A DNA stretch of 64,000 nucleotides from Limnoperna fortunei. Its lineage: Eukaryota; Mollusca; Bivalvia; Mytilida; Modiolidae. The translations under genes and the position numbers were made by a program. Within the stretch, counting starts at the first letter, position 1. Every line of letters begins with the position of its first letter. Under the pieces are notes generated by a model. That model searched no databases and was not told the DNA's origin. It was given only the letters and a program-made list of their open reading frames with translations. Below, in pieces: positions 36,236-45,339 of the stretch. The stretch covers positions 5,234,437 through 5,298,436 of the forward strand of contig OX104124.1 of assembly GCA_944474755.1 (NCBI GenBank), read 5' to 3'.

Positions 36236-36440
36236 GATTGTTTGTTTGTTTGTTTGAATGTTGTTTGAATTCATTTCCAGCAGTTACATCATGGCGTCTA
36301 GTTTTTATTTTGGAGGAACGCGGAGAAAGGAACGACCTATGGTGGGACAATTTTCAACTCTCTTTAATAAAGATTGGAGTGAAAAACAACCTGCCCACAT
36401 TAAGACCCGAACCTCAAACTCAGTGTTGACAGGCCACATT
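36236..36440 (-). mobile_element. tRNA-derived SINE, minus strand, 5'-shortened
   Basis: On the minus strand it reads CAACACTGAGTTTGAGGTTCGGGTC (B-box region), a core with CTCCGCGTTCCTCC, then AATAAAAACTAGACGCCATG and an (AAAC)n tail ending at 36236. It is the same family as 32946-33196. Its 5' half alone occurs at 51250-51325. Confidence 0.75.
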
Positions 36441-36464
36441 TGTAATGTGTATTTTAGATTTTGG

Positions 36465-36720
36465 TTGTTAATAAATAGTGAAAAAGACATAAACTGAAGA
36501 AACAATAAATTATCTGATGATGATAAAAATCACGATTGGTGTTCCGGAAGTCAAAACCAATACCTTTCACAATATATAAAATAATATGAAGTTCCACTAA
36601 TAGTGTTCGCTTAGTCCGACTCGAACACTGTCTTGTTCTAGGACAACAATAAGTAAAAATAGACATTACATGAACATATGAAAGTCTTTAATCTCTGCTA
36701 ATAGGTACAGTTTATTTTGT
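36465..36720. repeat. R2-related segment
   Basis: Starts TTGGTTGTTAATAAATAGTG and follows the 3' half of R2 copy 1 (23180-23420). A closer paralogue is at 51350-51720. Confidence 0.75.
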
Positions 36721-37945
36721 ATGCCTGTGTTGAAAACTTAACAGTTTTCATGTTGTTACATTTGGGAAGAGATCCAGATCCAGAAGATATTGGATATCTT
36801 AAATTTTGTACGTACACTAGTCATCTATTCTTAAAAGGATATTTCGAGGTTTGTTTAAAAAAGATTGCATCACAAATTTGAGTTATTTGACATTTGCCTT
36901 GAAATTTCTTAAAATACATTTCTTGTAAAAGTGTACGAACAATTTTTTTTCTATTTAGGACATTCATTGTTTCGTATTTGTATAGACCTTACTACAGAAA
37001 TACAAGAATAACTTCAAGGTCTTCATTTGAATAATAAACAGCTCGATAAATCAAAGCACTGTAATGCGTACCCGTTGAGGCGCTGAATCCATTGCAGTTT
37101 TAATGTAAACCGGGTCTTCAAGCAGTTTAACAATTTAAAATAAAGTGTAGCCTAAGCTTATATATTCTATAAATTATATTTTTTTTATCTTTAGTGTGTT
37201 ATTATCATGAGTCACTCCTTTCTATCTCAAATTACTGCTTCTGTAACAAATGGTTTATTTGTAATTCTATTACTGTAAACTAAAATACTTCATCCGTTTT
37301 TCTCACATGTGTCTCATCCATTTGCCTTTGTTTATGACAATACACTGTTTAAAGTATATTTACAGTTCCAGGTCCCTTAATCTGTAGTCGACTAGATTAT
37401 TTTGCATTATGATAGTGTTCGCAACATTATTTTAGTTGTTACCGTTTTATGTTTTATTTCTCAATTTCCATTGGTCAAACATTGCAGTACAATTGTTAAT
37501 GCTTAGAAAGTCAAAGACTCACATATTGTGCGTTATCATTATGTTCTCATGTTTACATTTCTGCTTTCAACTGTGACTCGAAAACATTACATTTGACAGT
37601 GAAATAATCGCTAGTTTATACTATGGAAAATTATCAACGACAATGTAATTTTAGTATTTACATATGAAAAACGGATATAAATAGAAAAACATTGTGACAT
37701 TTACGTCAGGTTTCAATCAACATTATTACATGTTAGCAATAACTTATAAGAAACTTGACATAAATAAACATAGATAGCATGCCTGAAATGTGGGATTATC
37801 AACACTACAGTTTAATTTCTAAATTTCTTCTATTACATGTATTTATCATTTCTTGAGATTTATCCATGAGATTTTCAACAGGATTGTCAAGTCTGTGAAT
37901 CACAAATGAACACCGTAGTGACCAAGACATTAAGTTTACAAATCG
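36720..37945. repeat. Dispersed repeat R3, copy 1
   Basis: About 1.2 kb repeated at 51720-52990 with high identity; the last part is repeated, more diverged, at 61160-61690. No coding frame of note. At 37945 it is cut by R2 copy 3, whereas the 52990 copy continues. Confidence 0.85.
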
Positions 37946-37949
37946 TTAG

Positions 37950-39108
37950 CTCGTTTGTTCGTTTATTCTGTTTCTTAGTAAAGATTGTTTAGGGGTTTTA
38001 AGAGTTTTTTGTCTTTTTCAAGTGCGTTTGGGTTTAAGAAATTATGCCTTTTACTATTCTAATAATATTTAAACTATGTTAAACAAATTTTGCCAAAACT
38101 TTCGCTGGAACAGATTTACATTAATTTGTATACCACATACCGAACAACTCTTGAAATCTTATATATCTATTTCATAAAAATTGAAACACTTAATTAAGCT
38201 GAGATATTACATTTTCACTCTTTTTCCAATATTGACTTACAAATTTACTCCACAGAAATACAGTTGCAATTTAAAATCACAATTATGCATAGAAAATTGC
38301 AACTGAGACATCGGTAATGCACTGTAAAATCACTTTTTATATAAAAATAACTTATTGTGACTGCTAGATACATACTAAAACCACATCAGCGACTATTAGG
38401 GCTGACAGATGCATGCATCACCTATAAAACTCTCATTTTGTCACTGCTGAGTAAATAGGTATGTAATATAAAATCATATTGCATATAATACAATATACTA
38501 ATAAAATTTTTGAAAGGATTTCACAGTAACAGATTAATGATGACCAAACGTTTATTACCAAATGACTATATCGTTTGATTACTCAATGTTTGTCAGTGCT
38601 AAAATGTGGCGGTGATACCTCTGAATGCTAATAATCCAATGGCTCCACCATCAACCCTTATTGCAAATACAGTTTTGGTCAGAATGCCAGGGTTGTAAAT
38701 GATTACAAGAATATTTTGCTGTCTTCTTACATTTGTACTATGTATTGTAGATTTGGTTGTTAATAAATAGTGAAAAAGACATACATTGTGTAAGAAACAA
38801 CAAATTATCTGATAATACAAATTAAGATTGGTGTTCCGGAATTCCAAACCACCAGACGATATCCTTCACAAACTATACAATTATATGAAAGTTTCACTCA
38901 TAGTGTTCACTTCGGCCGACTCAAACACTGTTTGTTTCTGGGACAACATAGCAACAATAAGAAAATATAGACATTACATGAATACTCCATATCAATGTTG
39001 GTGCCACAGTGTCACAACTGTGTGAGTTCGAATCCCGCTGAGGGTAAGCAAAAATTTGACAGTGTTAAAAATCTAATTCAAACAGGTGTTGGGCTTAATT
39101 TGTAGACG

Positions 39109-39112
<4 letters not shown>
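37950..39112. repeat. Dispersed repeat R2, copy 3
   Basis: Almost identical to 22376-23535, including the truncated tRNA-like tail at 38995-39110. It is inserted in or joined to R3 at ACAAATCGTTA. Confidence 0.9.
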
Positions 39113-39147
<35 letters not shown>

Positions 39148-39436
39148 GTCTAAAGAGTCTACCAACCAGTAAAGCTTATTAAGTATCGGATCGACAAACA
39201 TGACGATACTTATATATATATATTTATATTGACATTCAGTGACTAAGGCCATTCCTTGGTCAGTCTTTGTCTAAATTTTTGACAAGAAACACCGTCATTT
39301 TTATCGTTGCATAATCTTCTAGATTTGTATATTATTTTTTGTTTATGCTGTATCGTCATGTTTGTCGATCCGATACTTAATAAGCTTGCTGGTTGGTAGA
39401 CTCTTTAGACTTATATATATATATATATATGTCTAA
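39106..39436. repeat. Penelope-type terminal fragment pair, (TA)n-flanked foldback
   Basis: GTCTAAAGAGTCTACCAACC at 39147 and its inverse GGTTGGTAGACTCTTTAGAC at 39391 enclose about 140 bases; both outer sides are (TA)n. The inner region contains GACTAAGGCCATTCCTTGGTC (an 8-bp stem with a CCATT loop), in the position where the neighbouring elements have a hammerhead-like core. I read it as a non-coding terminal piece of a Penelope-like element. Confidence 0.55.
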
Positions 39437-39514
39437 TGAATTAACCAAACAATGTCGTTGTAATTTCCACTCTGAAAATCATCTGTACACACAGATTTGA
39501 TTTTTGAGCCGTCC

Positions 39515-39615
39515 CACCTCGGGAATCGAACTCGTGTCAGTTTATAACATCTATGGCTACTGCGCCTAGCATGTAAAGACAGAGGTGTAACCTCTAGACC
39601 AGATCCGTCCGCTAT
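39515..39615 (-). mobile_element. tRNA-derived SINE head
   Basis: On the minus strand TGGTCTAGAGG matches the A-box consensus and GAGTTCGATTCCC the B box, 50 bases apart, as in a tRNA-derived Pol III promoter. A body continues toward 39430. No cloverleaf with a sound acceptor stem is visible, so it is not a tRNA gene. Confidence 0.65.
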
Positions 39616-39984
39616 AAAACGGAGTTTCACTGGCCTAGTGTTACTTTTGGTTGAACATGTCATTTACATACACAATGTTTTTTGTGCGACCTGAGCTTTA
39701 ATGTATGTATCTTTAGTGCATTTCTAAAGATCCAATGTTGAAATACAATCAGATGTTGGGCATATATAAATAGACAATTATATATATATATATATATATA
39801 TAATTGCGTCTGGCGTAATGAATTTGTCACCTTGATAATTTTGATTACATCTTGTTGGAATATTTGAGCAAAGCCAAGTAACAGCACGGCACGTCCCCGG
39901 TAAGCGGACTGAGAAGCACCTATTAAAAAAGTTTTGGGTTCATTTAAAATGAGAAAGTTTAAGATGAATATGTTGTGATTGTTC

Positions 39985-40302
39985 ACGTTATTTATTTATA
40001 TTGACACTCAATGATTAAGGCCATTCGTTGGTCAGTCTGTGTCTAAATTTATGACAAGAAACACCGTCATATGTATCGTTGCATAATCTTCTAGACTTGT
40101 ATATTATTATTTTTTGTTTATGCTGTATCGTCATGTTTGTCGATCCGATACTAAATAAGTGTACTGGTTCAGCAGCATTCTTTTAGACCCTTTATATATA
40201 TATATATATATATATATAGTCTAAAGGAAGCTACCAACCAATACACTTACTAAGTATCGGATCGCCAACATGACGATACAGCATAAACGAAAAAATAATA
40301 TA
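39985..40302. repeat. Second Penelope-type terminal fragment
   Basis: Repeats 39225-39436 with changes (GACACTCAATGATTAAGGCC, TATGCTGTATCGTCATG, GTCGATCCGATAC), then a (TA)n hairpin flanked by TAGACC and GTCTAAAGG at 40183-40226, then an inverted GTATCGGATCGCC...GACGATAC piece at 40254. Confidence 0.55.
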
Positions 40303-41801
40303 TAAGTCTAGAGAATTATGCAACGATACAAATATAAAGATGTTTCTACTATAAAATAGTTATATTAATAAATATGACAAAATTTTCGACCAACTGATGG
40401 CCTTCTTCAGTGTCAATATCAATCTATAATAAACGATAAAATTTGGATATTGGTACATCAGCATCCGGTGGTGATGTGATCGGATCTGATTTTATTGATC
40501 TTGAACTTGCTCGAAACACATCTATCAGTCATTACATAAGGGAGTACTGTACAAGTGTATAAACCATCTTATCTTTAACGTCTTGATATTCATGAATTTA
40601 TTATTTATATTTTGAATGATATTTATTGTTTTTTGTTTATTCCATTGGGGTGTACAGAGCAGAGCTCTTTGATCCAGAATCTCTCTCGAGCCTCCCGTTC
40701 AGAGTCTCGCCACTTACAGTTCTGCTCGATAATTAGGATTTTTATTCGATCAAAATCCTTTGGAGTGTGGTCGGGCAGTCTGAAGTGTGACCATTCAGTC
40801 GTTTGTGGAATGGCTGTTTGGACTCGCCGACATATTGTAAGCCACAGATGGGGCACTCAAGAATGTAAACGACATTCGAGCTTTTGCAGTTAACAGTAGT
40901 GAATATTTTGTACTGTTTACCTGTGACTTTGCTGTTAAATGTGGACAAGGGTTCCATATGTTTGCAACATTTGCAGCGTTTGTCACCACAAGACTGACTT
41001 CTGCCAGCGGCAGTGCTGGGCTTTGCAATCTCTGCTCGTACCAATAAGTTGCGGAGACTGTTGGGTTGTTTAAACGCGACCATGGGGGGCTCTGGAAAGA
41101 TTCTTGACAATCTGGGATTTTTTTCAATCGATTTCCAATGTTCACGAATGGTGCTAATTGTGTTTTTCAAACAAGGGTGGTAAGTTAGTACGCAGGGAAC
41201 TCTATTGCATTTCGTTTTTTCTTTATATTGAAGAAGGGTACTCCTCGATATCTGCTGTGCTTTTTGAAAATTCTTTTTGATGTTATTATTCCTGTACCCT
41301 CTTCTTCTAAGGTGTCCTTTTAATGTCCCTAGTCTCCTTTTAAACGAATCATCGGTGGAACAGATTCGTCGGAGTCTAAGAGCTTGACTATAAGGAATGC
41401 TCTTTGTCACATGAGGAGGATGACAGCTTCTAGGTAAAAGGTATTGGTTGGTGTCTGTTGGTTTGGAATACAGGTCAGTGGACAACTCACCATTTGCGGA
41501 TAAGGAGCTGGAAGTATCGAGGAAAGATATACTAGATTTTGAGATTTCATAAGTAAATTTGATAGAGGGATGGATGTTATTGGCACGTGTGATAAAGTTT
41601 TGTAATCCCTCATCAGTATGTATCCACTTCATATCAACATCATCAATAAACCTGTACCAAGATAGTGGTTTTTCAATAGACGATTGAAGAAGTCTTTTTC
41701 TAATTTACCCATAAATATGTTGGCATATGATGGAGCCATTTTAGTTCCCATAGCTGTTCCATTTATTTGCAAGAAATGGTCTCCATTAAAAGTGAAGTTG
41801 T
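40303..41801 (-). pseudogene. Penelope-like element (PLE-c), inverted 5'-truncated copy
   Basis: The minus strand repeats 42172-43720 at about 98 percent identity. The 296-residue frame 41632-40742 begins [14 protein letters not shown], directly after the catalytic FIDD, and includes DLYSKPTDTNQYLLP, the zinc-binding CGDKRCKCCKH and the start of a GIY-YIG nuclease (CGLQYVGESKQPFHKRLNGH). A 43-bp deletion near 40790 removes the middle of that nuclease and shifts the frame; the end (FWIKELCSVHPNG) is in the next frame, 40856-40623. Upstream it starts inside RT motif B ([18 protein letters not shown]), at the junction with the forward copy. It is inactive. Confidence 0.9.
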
Positions 41802-43399
41802 AATCCAAAAGCCGGCAGATTCTACCTGTTACCTAAAATTCACAAACCTAACAACCCCGGTAGACCTATCGTATCAGCTAACGGCCACCCGACAGAAAAA
41901 ATATCTGAATTTGTGGATTACCATCTTCGACCACATGTTGAATTACTCCCATCATTTGTGAAGGACACCACCGACTATTTACAAAAGATGGAAGCCCTGA
42001 ATCCCCTTCCACCGGGTACCACTCTGGTCACTATGGATGTCACCTCTCTCTATACTAACATTCCTCATGCTGATGACATAGAAGCATGCAGAGAGGTCTG
42101 GGAAAGTCGTTCAGTCAAAGATCCTCCGACTGAATGTTTAGTCGCAATGCTGACATTGGTGCTAAAAAAGAACAACTTCACTTTTAATGGAGACCATTTC
42201 TTGCAAATAAATGGAACAGCTATGGGAACTAAAATGGCTCCATCATATGCCAACATATTTATGGGTAAATTAGAAAAAGAACTTCTCCAATCGTCTATTG
42301 AAAAACCACTATCCTATCTTGGTACAGGTTTATTGATGATGTTGATATGAAGTGGATACATACTGATGAGGGATTACAAAACTTTATCACACGTGCCAAT
42401 AACATCCATCCCTCTATCAAATTTACTTATGAAATCCCAAAATCTAGTATATCTTTCCTCGATACTTCCAGCTCCTTATCCGCAAATGGTGAGTTGTCCA
42501 CTGACCTGTATTCCAAACCAACAGACACCAACCAATACCTTTTACCTAGTAGCTGTCATCCTCCTCATGTGACAAAGAGCATTCCTTATAGTCAAGCTCT
42601 TAGACTCCGACGAATCTGTTCCACCGATGATTCGTTTAAAAGGAGACTAGGGACATTAAAAGGACACCTTAGAAGAAGAGGGTACAGGAATAATAACAAC
42701 AAAAAGAATTTTCAAAAAGCACAGCAGATATCGAGTAGTACCCTTCTTCAATATAAAGAAAAAACGAAATGCAATAGAGTTCCCTGCGTACTAACTTACC
42801 ACCCTTGTTTGAAAAACACAATTAGCACCATTTGTGAACATTGGAAATCGATTGAAAAAAATCCCAGATTGTCAAGAATCTTTCCAGAGCCCCCCATGGT
42901 TGCGTTTAAACAACCCAACAGTCTCCGCAACTTATTGGTACGAGCAGAGATTGCAAAGCCCAGCACTGCCGCTGGCAGAAGTCAGTCTTGTGGTGACAAA
43001 CGCTGCAAATGTTGCAAACATATGGAACCCTTGTCCACATTTAACAGCAAAGTCACAGGTAAACAGTACAAAATATTCACTACTGTTAACTGCAAAAGCT
43101 CGAATGTCATTTACATTCTTGAGTGCCCCATCTGTGGCTTACAATATGTCGGCGAGTCCAAACAGCCATTCCACAAACGACTGAATGGTCACAGAAGTGA
43201 CCTAACTAAGAAACAGTTTCTGCCCGTAAGCCAACACTTCAGACTGCCCGACCACACTCCAAAGGATTTTGATCGAATAAAAATCCTAATTATCGAGCAG
43301 AACTGCAAGTGGCGAGACTCTGAACGGGAGGCTCGAGAGAGATTCTGGATCAAAGAGCTCTGCTCTGTACACCCCAATGGAATAAACAAAAAACAATAA
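41802..43399 (+). pseudogene. Penelope-like element (PLE-c) RT + GIY-YIG, forward copy
   Basis: Penelope proteins copy their RNA into target DNA opened by the GIY-YIG nuclease. The frame starts mid-RT ([19 protein letters not shown]), then [13 protein letters not shown] (motif A) and [19 protein letters not shown] 5-bp duplication of CTATC near 42313 puts the catalytic FIDD out of frame between the 41913-42350 and 42347-43399 segments. The latter, 350 residues, carries DLYSKPTDTNQYL, a CGDKRCKCCKH zinc motif near residue 215, and the complete nuclease: VIYILECPICGLQYVGES, FHKRLNGHRSD, and FWIKEL near the end. The element lacks its 5' part. Only one small duplication and the truncation disable it, so it is young. 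Confidence 0.9.
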
Positions 43400-43606
43400 A
43401 TATCATTCAAAATATAAATAATAAATTCATGAATATCAAGACGTTAAAGATAAGATGGTTTATACAATTGTACAGTACTCCCTTATGTAATGACTGATAG
43501 ATGTGTTTCGAGCAAGTTCAAGATCAATAAAATCAGATCCGATCACATCACCACCGGATGCTGATGTACCAATATCCAAATTTTATCGTTTATTATAGAT
43601 TGATAT

Positions 43607-43647
43607 TGACACTGAAGAAGGCCATCAGTTGGTCGAAAATTTTGTCA
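43607..43647 (+). ncRNA. Hammerhead-ribozyme-like core, PLE-c
   Basis: TGACA, CTGAAGA, stem II GGCC/GGTC with loop ATCAGTT, GAAA, ATTT, TGTCA. TGACA and TGTCA can form stem I. Order and spacing match a type I hammerhead with almost no stem III; an extra A follows CTGAAGA. The inverted copy is at 40375-40416. Hammerheads are known in Penelope-like elements. Confidence 0.5.
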
Positions 43648-43715
43648 TATTTATTAATATAACTATTTTATAGTAGAAACATCTTTATATTTGTATCGTT
43701 GCATAATTCTCTAGA

Positions 43716-43717
<2 letters not shown>

Positions 43718-43754
<37 letters not shown>
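43718..43754. repeat. (TA)n between two Penelope-like elements
   Basis: Pure TA tract joining CTCTAGACT at the end of PLE-c to ATTCGTTTAAAAATATG, the terminus of PLE-d. Confidence 0.9.
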
Positions 43755-43756
<2 letters not shown>

Positions 43757-43853
43757 GTTTAAAAATATGTACAACAACATCTAGATACATAATTTTCTCT
43801 GTTTGTCTGTCCACCTTGGGTTATGGTCTATTAGGGTCACCCTGAGTTTATTG
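43751..43853 (-). repeat. Inverted, internally deleted terminus of PLE-d
   Basis: 43751-43794 is the inverse of 44614-44657 and 43794-43853 the inverse of 44160-44219, one mismatch each. The 394 bases between those two target segments are missing here. The result is a short inverted copy of the element's 3' end placed at its 5' side. Confidence 0.85.
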
Positions 43854-43899
43854 TTAGTTTTCTTTTCTCTGTACTACAGAAGCTGCTCCCTACTGATGT

Positions 43900-44288
43900 T
43901 GTTGGCTTTATTAAAACCTATTGATATGTTTTTTACATCAAATGGCAAACAATTTGACATCCATGTCAATTTGAATTGCAAAAGTGAGAACATCATATAC
44001 CATTTACAGTGTGGTATATGCAATCTCCAGTATGTTGGTGAGTCTGTGCAACGATTCAGCAAACGAATGAACGGGCACAGAAGCGAAACAAGATGCAAAC
44101 CCAACTTACCCCTTAATAGGCACCTACGTACGCACGGCACTGCAATAGCTGAAATTTTTAATAAACTCAGGGTGACCCTAATAGACCATAACCCAAGATG
44201 GACAGACAAACAGAGAAAAGAGAAAGAAAGTTTTTGGATAAAATCATTGGGAACATCATTTCCGAAGGGAATTAATGAAAAATTATAG
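43900..44288 (+). pseudogene. Penelope-like element (PLE-d), GIY-YIG domain only
   Basis: The frame gives FDIHVNLNCKSENIIYHLQC, CGICNLQYVGESVQRFSKRM, NGHRSETR and FWIKSLGTSFPKGINEKL. This is the Penelope GIY-YIG nuclease: IIYHL and YVG for GIY and YIG, then the conserved R and the E of the usual FWI-x-x-L helix replaced by S. RT is absent because of 5' truncation. The frame appears to begin at 43803, but 43803-43853 is the inverted terminus read backwards and not protein. Different family from PLE-c (roughly a third of residues shared). Confidence 0.8.
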
Positions 44289-44540
44289 GACCTTAGACCA
44301 GATACAACCATGGTCTCCGAATATTCATGTAGAATTACGTGTCGTTTTATTTATTTTAAAACTGCTTTTTTGTATATATATTGATTGTAACCGTATAAAT
44401 AGTGCTACATATTTATACACCTGTACATACTTGTAATAGCACTAACAAAAAACATTTTTTCGTTAATTACTAGATATAGTATACATCAAATACGTATGAC
44501 GGCAAAAACTTTTTACCCGTTATTGTCATTCGTTGTAAAA

Positions 44541-44577
44541 ACACTGACGAAGCCTGTTGGTCAGGCGAAATATTTGT
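44541..44577 (+). ncRNA. Hammerhead-ribozyme-like core, PLE-d
   Basis: ACA, CTGACGA, A, stem II GCCTG/CAGGC with loop TTGGT, GAAA, TATT, TGT. Same order and same 4-base gap between GAAA and stem I as in PLE-c, but with a different, still complementary stem II. Stem I is short here (3 bp). Confidence 0.45.
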
Positions 44578-44699
44578 GCAATTTTTTAAAGTGTAAAACT
44601 TTGTTTTCGCTTTAATTATGTATCTGGATGTTGTTGTACATATTTTTAAACGAATATATTATTATTTTAGTCTGTACAGCATCGTTATCTACCGTAACG

Positions 44700-44850
44700 A
44701 TCCAACAGTGTTTAAATTAGATTTTTAACACTGTCAAATATTTGTTTACCATCAGCGGGATTCGAACTCACATAGTTGTGACACTGTGGCACCAAATTGC
44801 CTGCACTATGTCCAGCGGTCTAGACCCCTCGGCCAAATCCGCTATATAAA
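44700..44850 (-). mobile_element. tRNA-derived SINE, minus strand
   Basis: On the minus strand GCGGATTTGGCCGAGGGGTC contains an A box (TGGCCGAGGGG) and GAGTTCGAATCCCGC a B box, about 60 bases apart as in a Leu/Ser-type tRNA with a long variable arm. The tail TTGACAGTGTTAAAAATC is shared with 23490 and 39058. Confidence 0.7.
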
Positions 44851-45339
44851 AATATAGCTTCATTACCGGGGTGAATCGTAGACATAGACATAGTACATGT
44901 GTACTAGCGTGTGATGGAATTTTCGTAACCAATACATATTAATTTGACAGTAATCTAATTCAGCATTTTTGTATATATTATATAGGATGACAAAGTTACT
45001 TGTCATACAGTCACAGTAAGTAAATTATAGACAAACGTCTAAGTATTGTGACAACAATATAATATATCTATCCATCGATTTCATATATTTTATAGTTTAT
45101 TATATATATAAAAATGGATAATTGATTTAACTGCATTGCTTAACTACACATTATTTGATATACAAAAATCAGTAAGGAATCTGTTCCAGTTTTTTATTTT
45201 GACCTAGTATTGGTTCAAAATGATGTGGTTTTTCTACATTTTACAGAGATTAATTTTTCTTCCTCTGTAGATTTATCAGCATGTTTTGCGGAATGAAATT
45301 TTCTTGTCGCTTTTTTTTTCTAGGGTTTGATTTTAAAGT
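44851..45339. other. Unassigned AT-rich DNA
   Basis: No open frame above noise and no second copy in the window. Confidence 0.45.

Noticed and set aside
39240..39290. Third hammerhead ribozyme
   Set aside because: A strong stem GACTAAGG/CCTTGGTC is present, but neither CTGANGA nor GAAA survives.
40612..40893. 93-residue plus frame over the inverted PLE-c arm
   Set aside because: Antisense shadow of the GIY-YIG carboxy end, with a matching shadow at 43189-43410.
43874..44311. 145-residue minus frame over PLE-d
   Set aside because: Antisense of the GIY-YIG frame; the sense strand carries the conserved motifs.
44748..44845. Functional tRNA-Leu/Ser gene
   Set aside because: A and B boxes fit, but no paired acceptor stem is visible and the tail matches SINE copies elsewhere.
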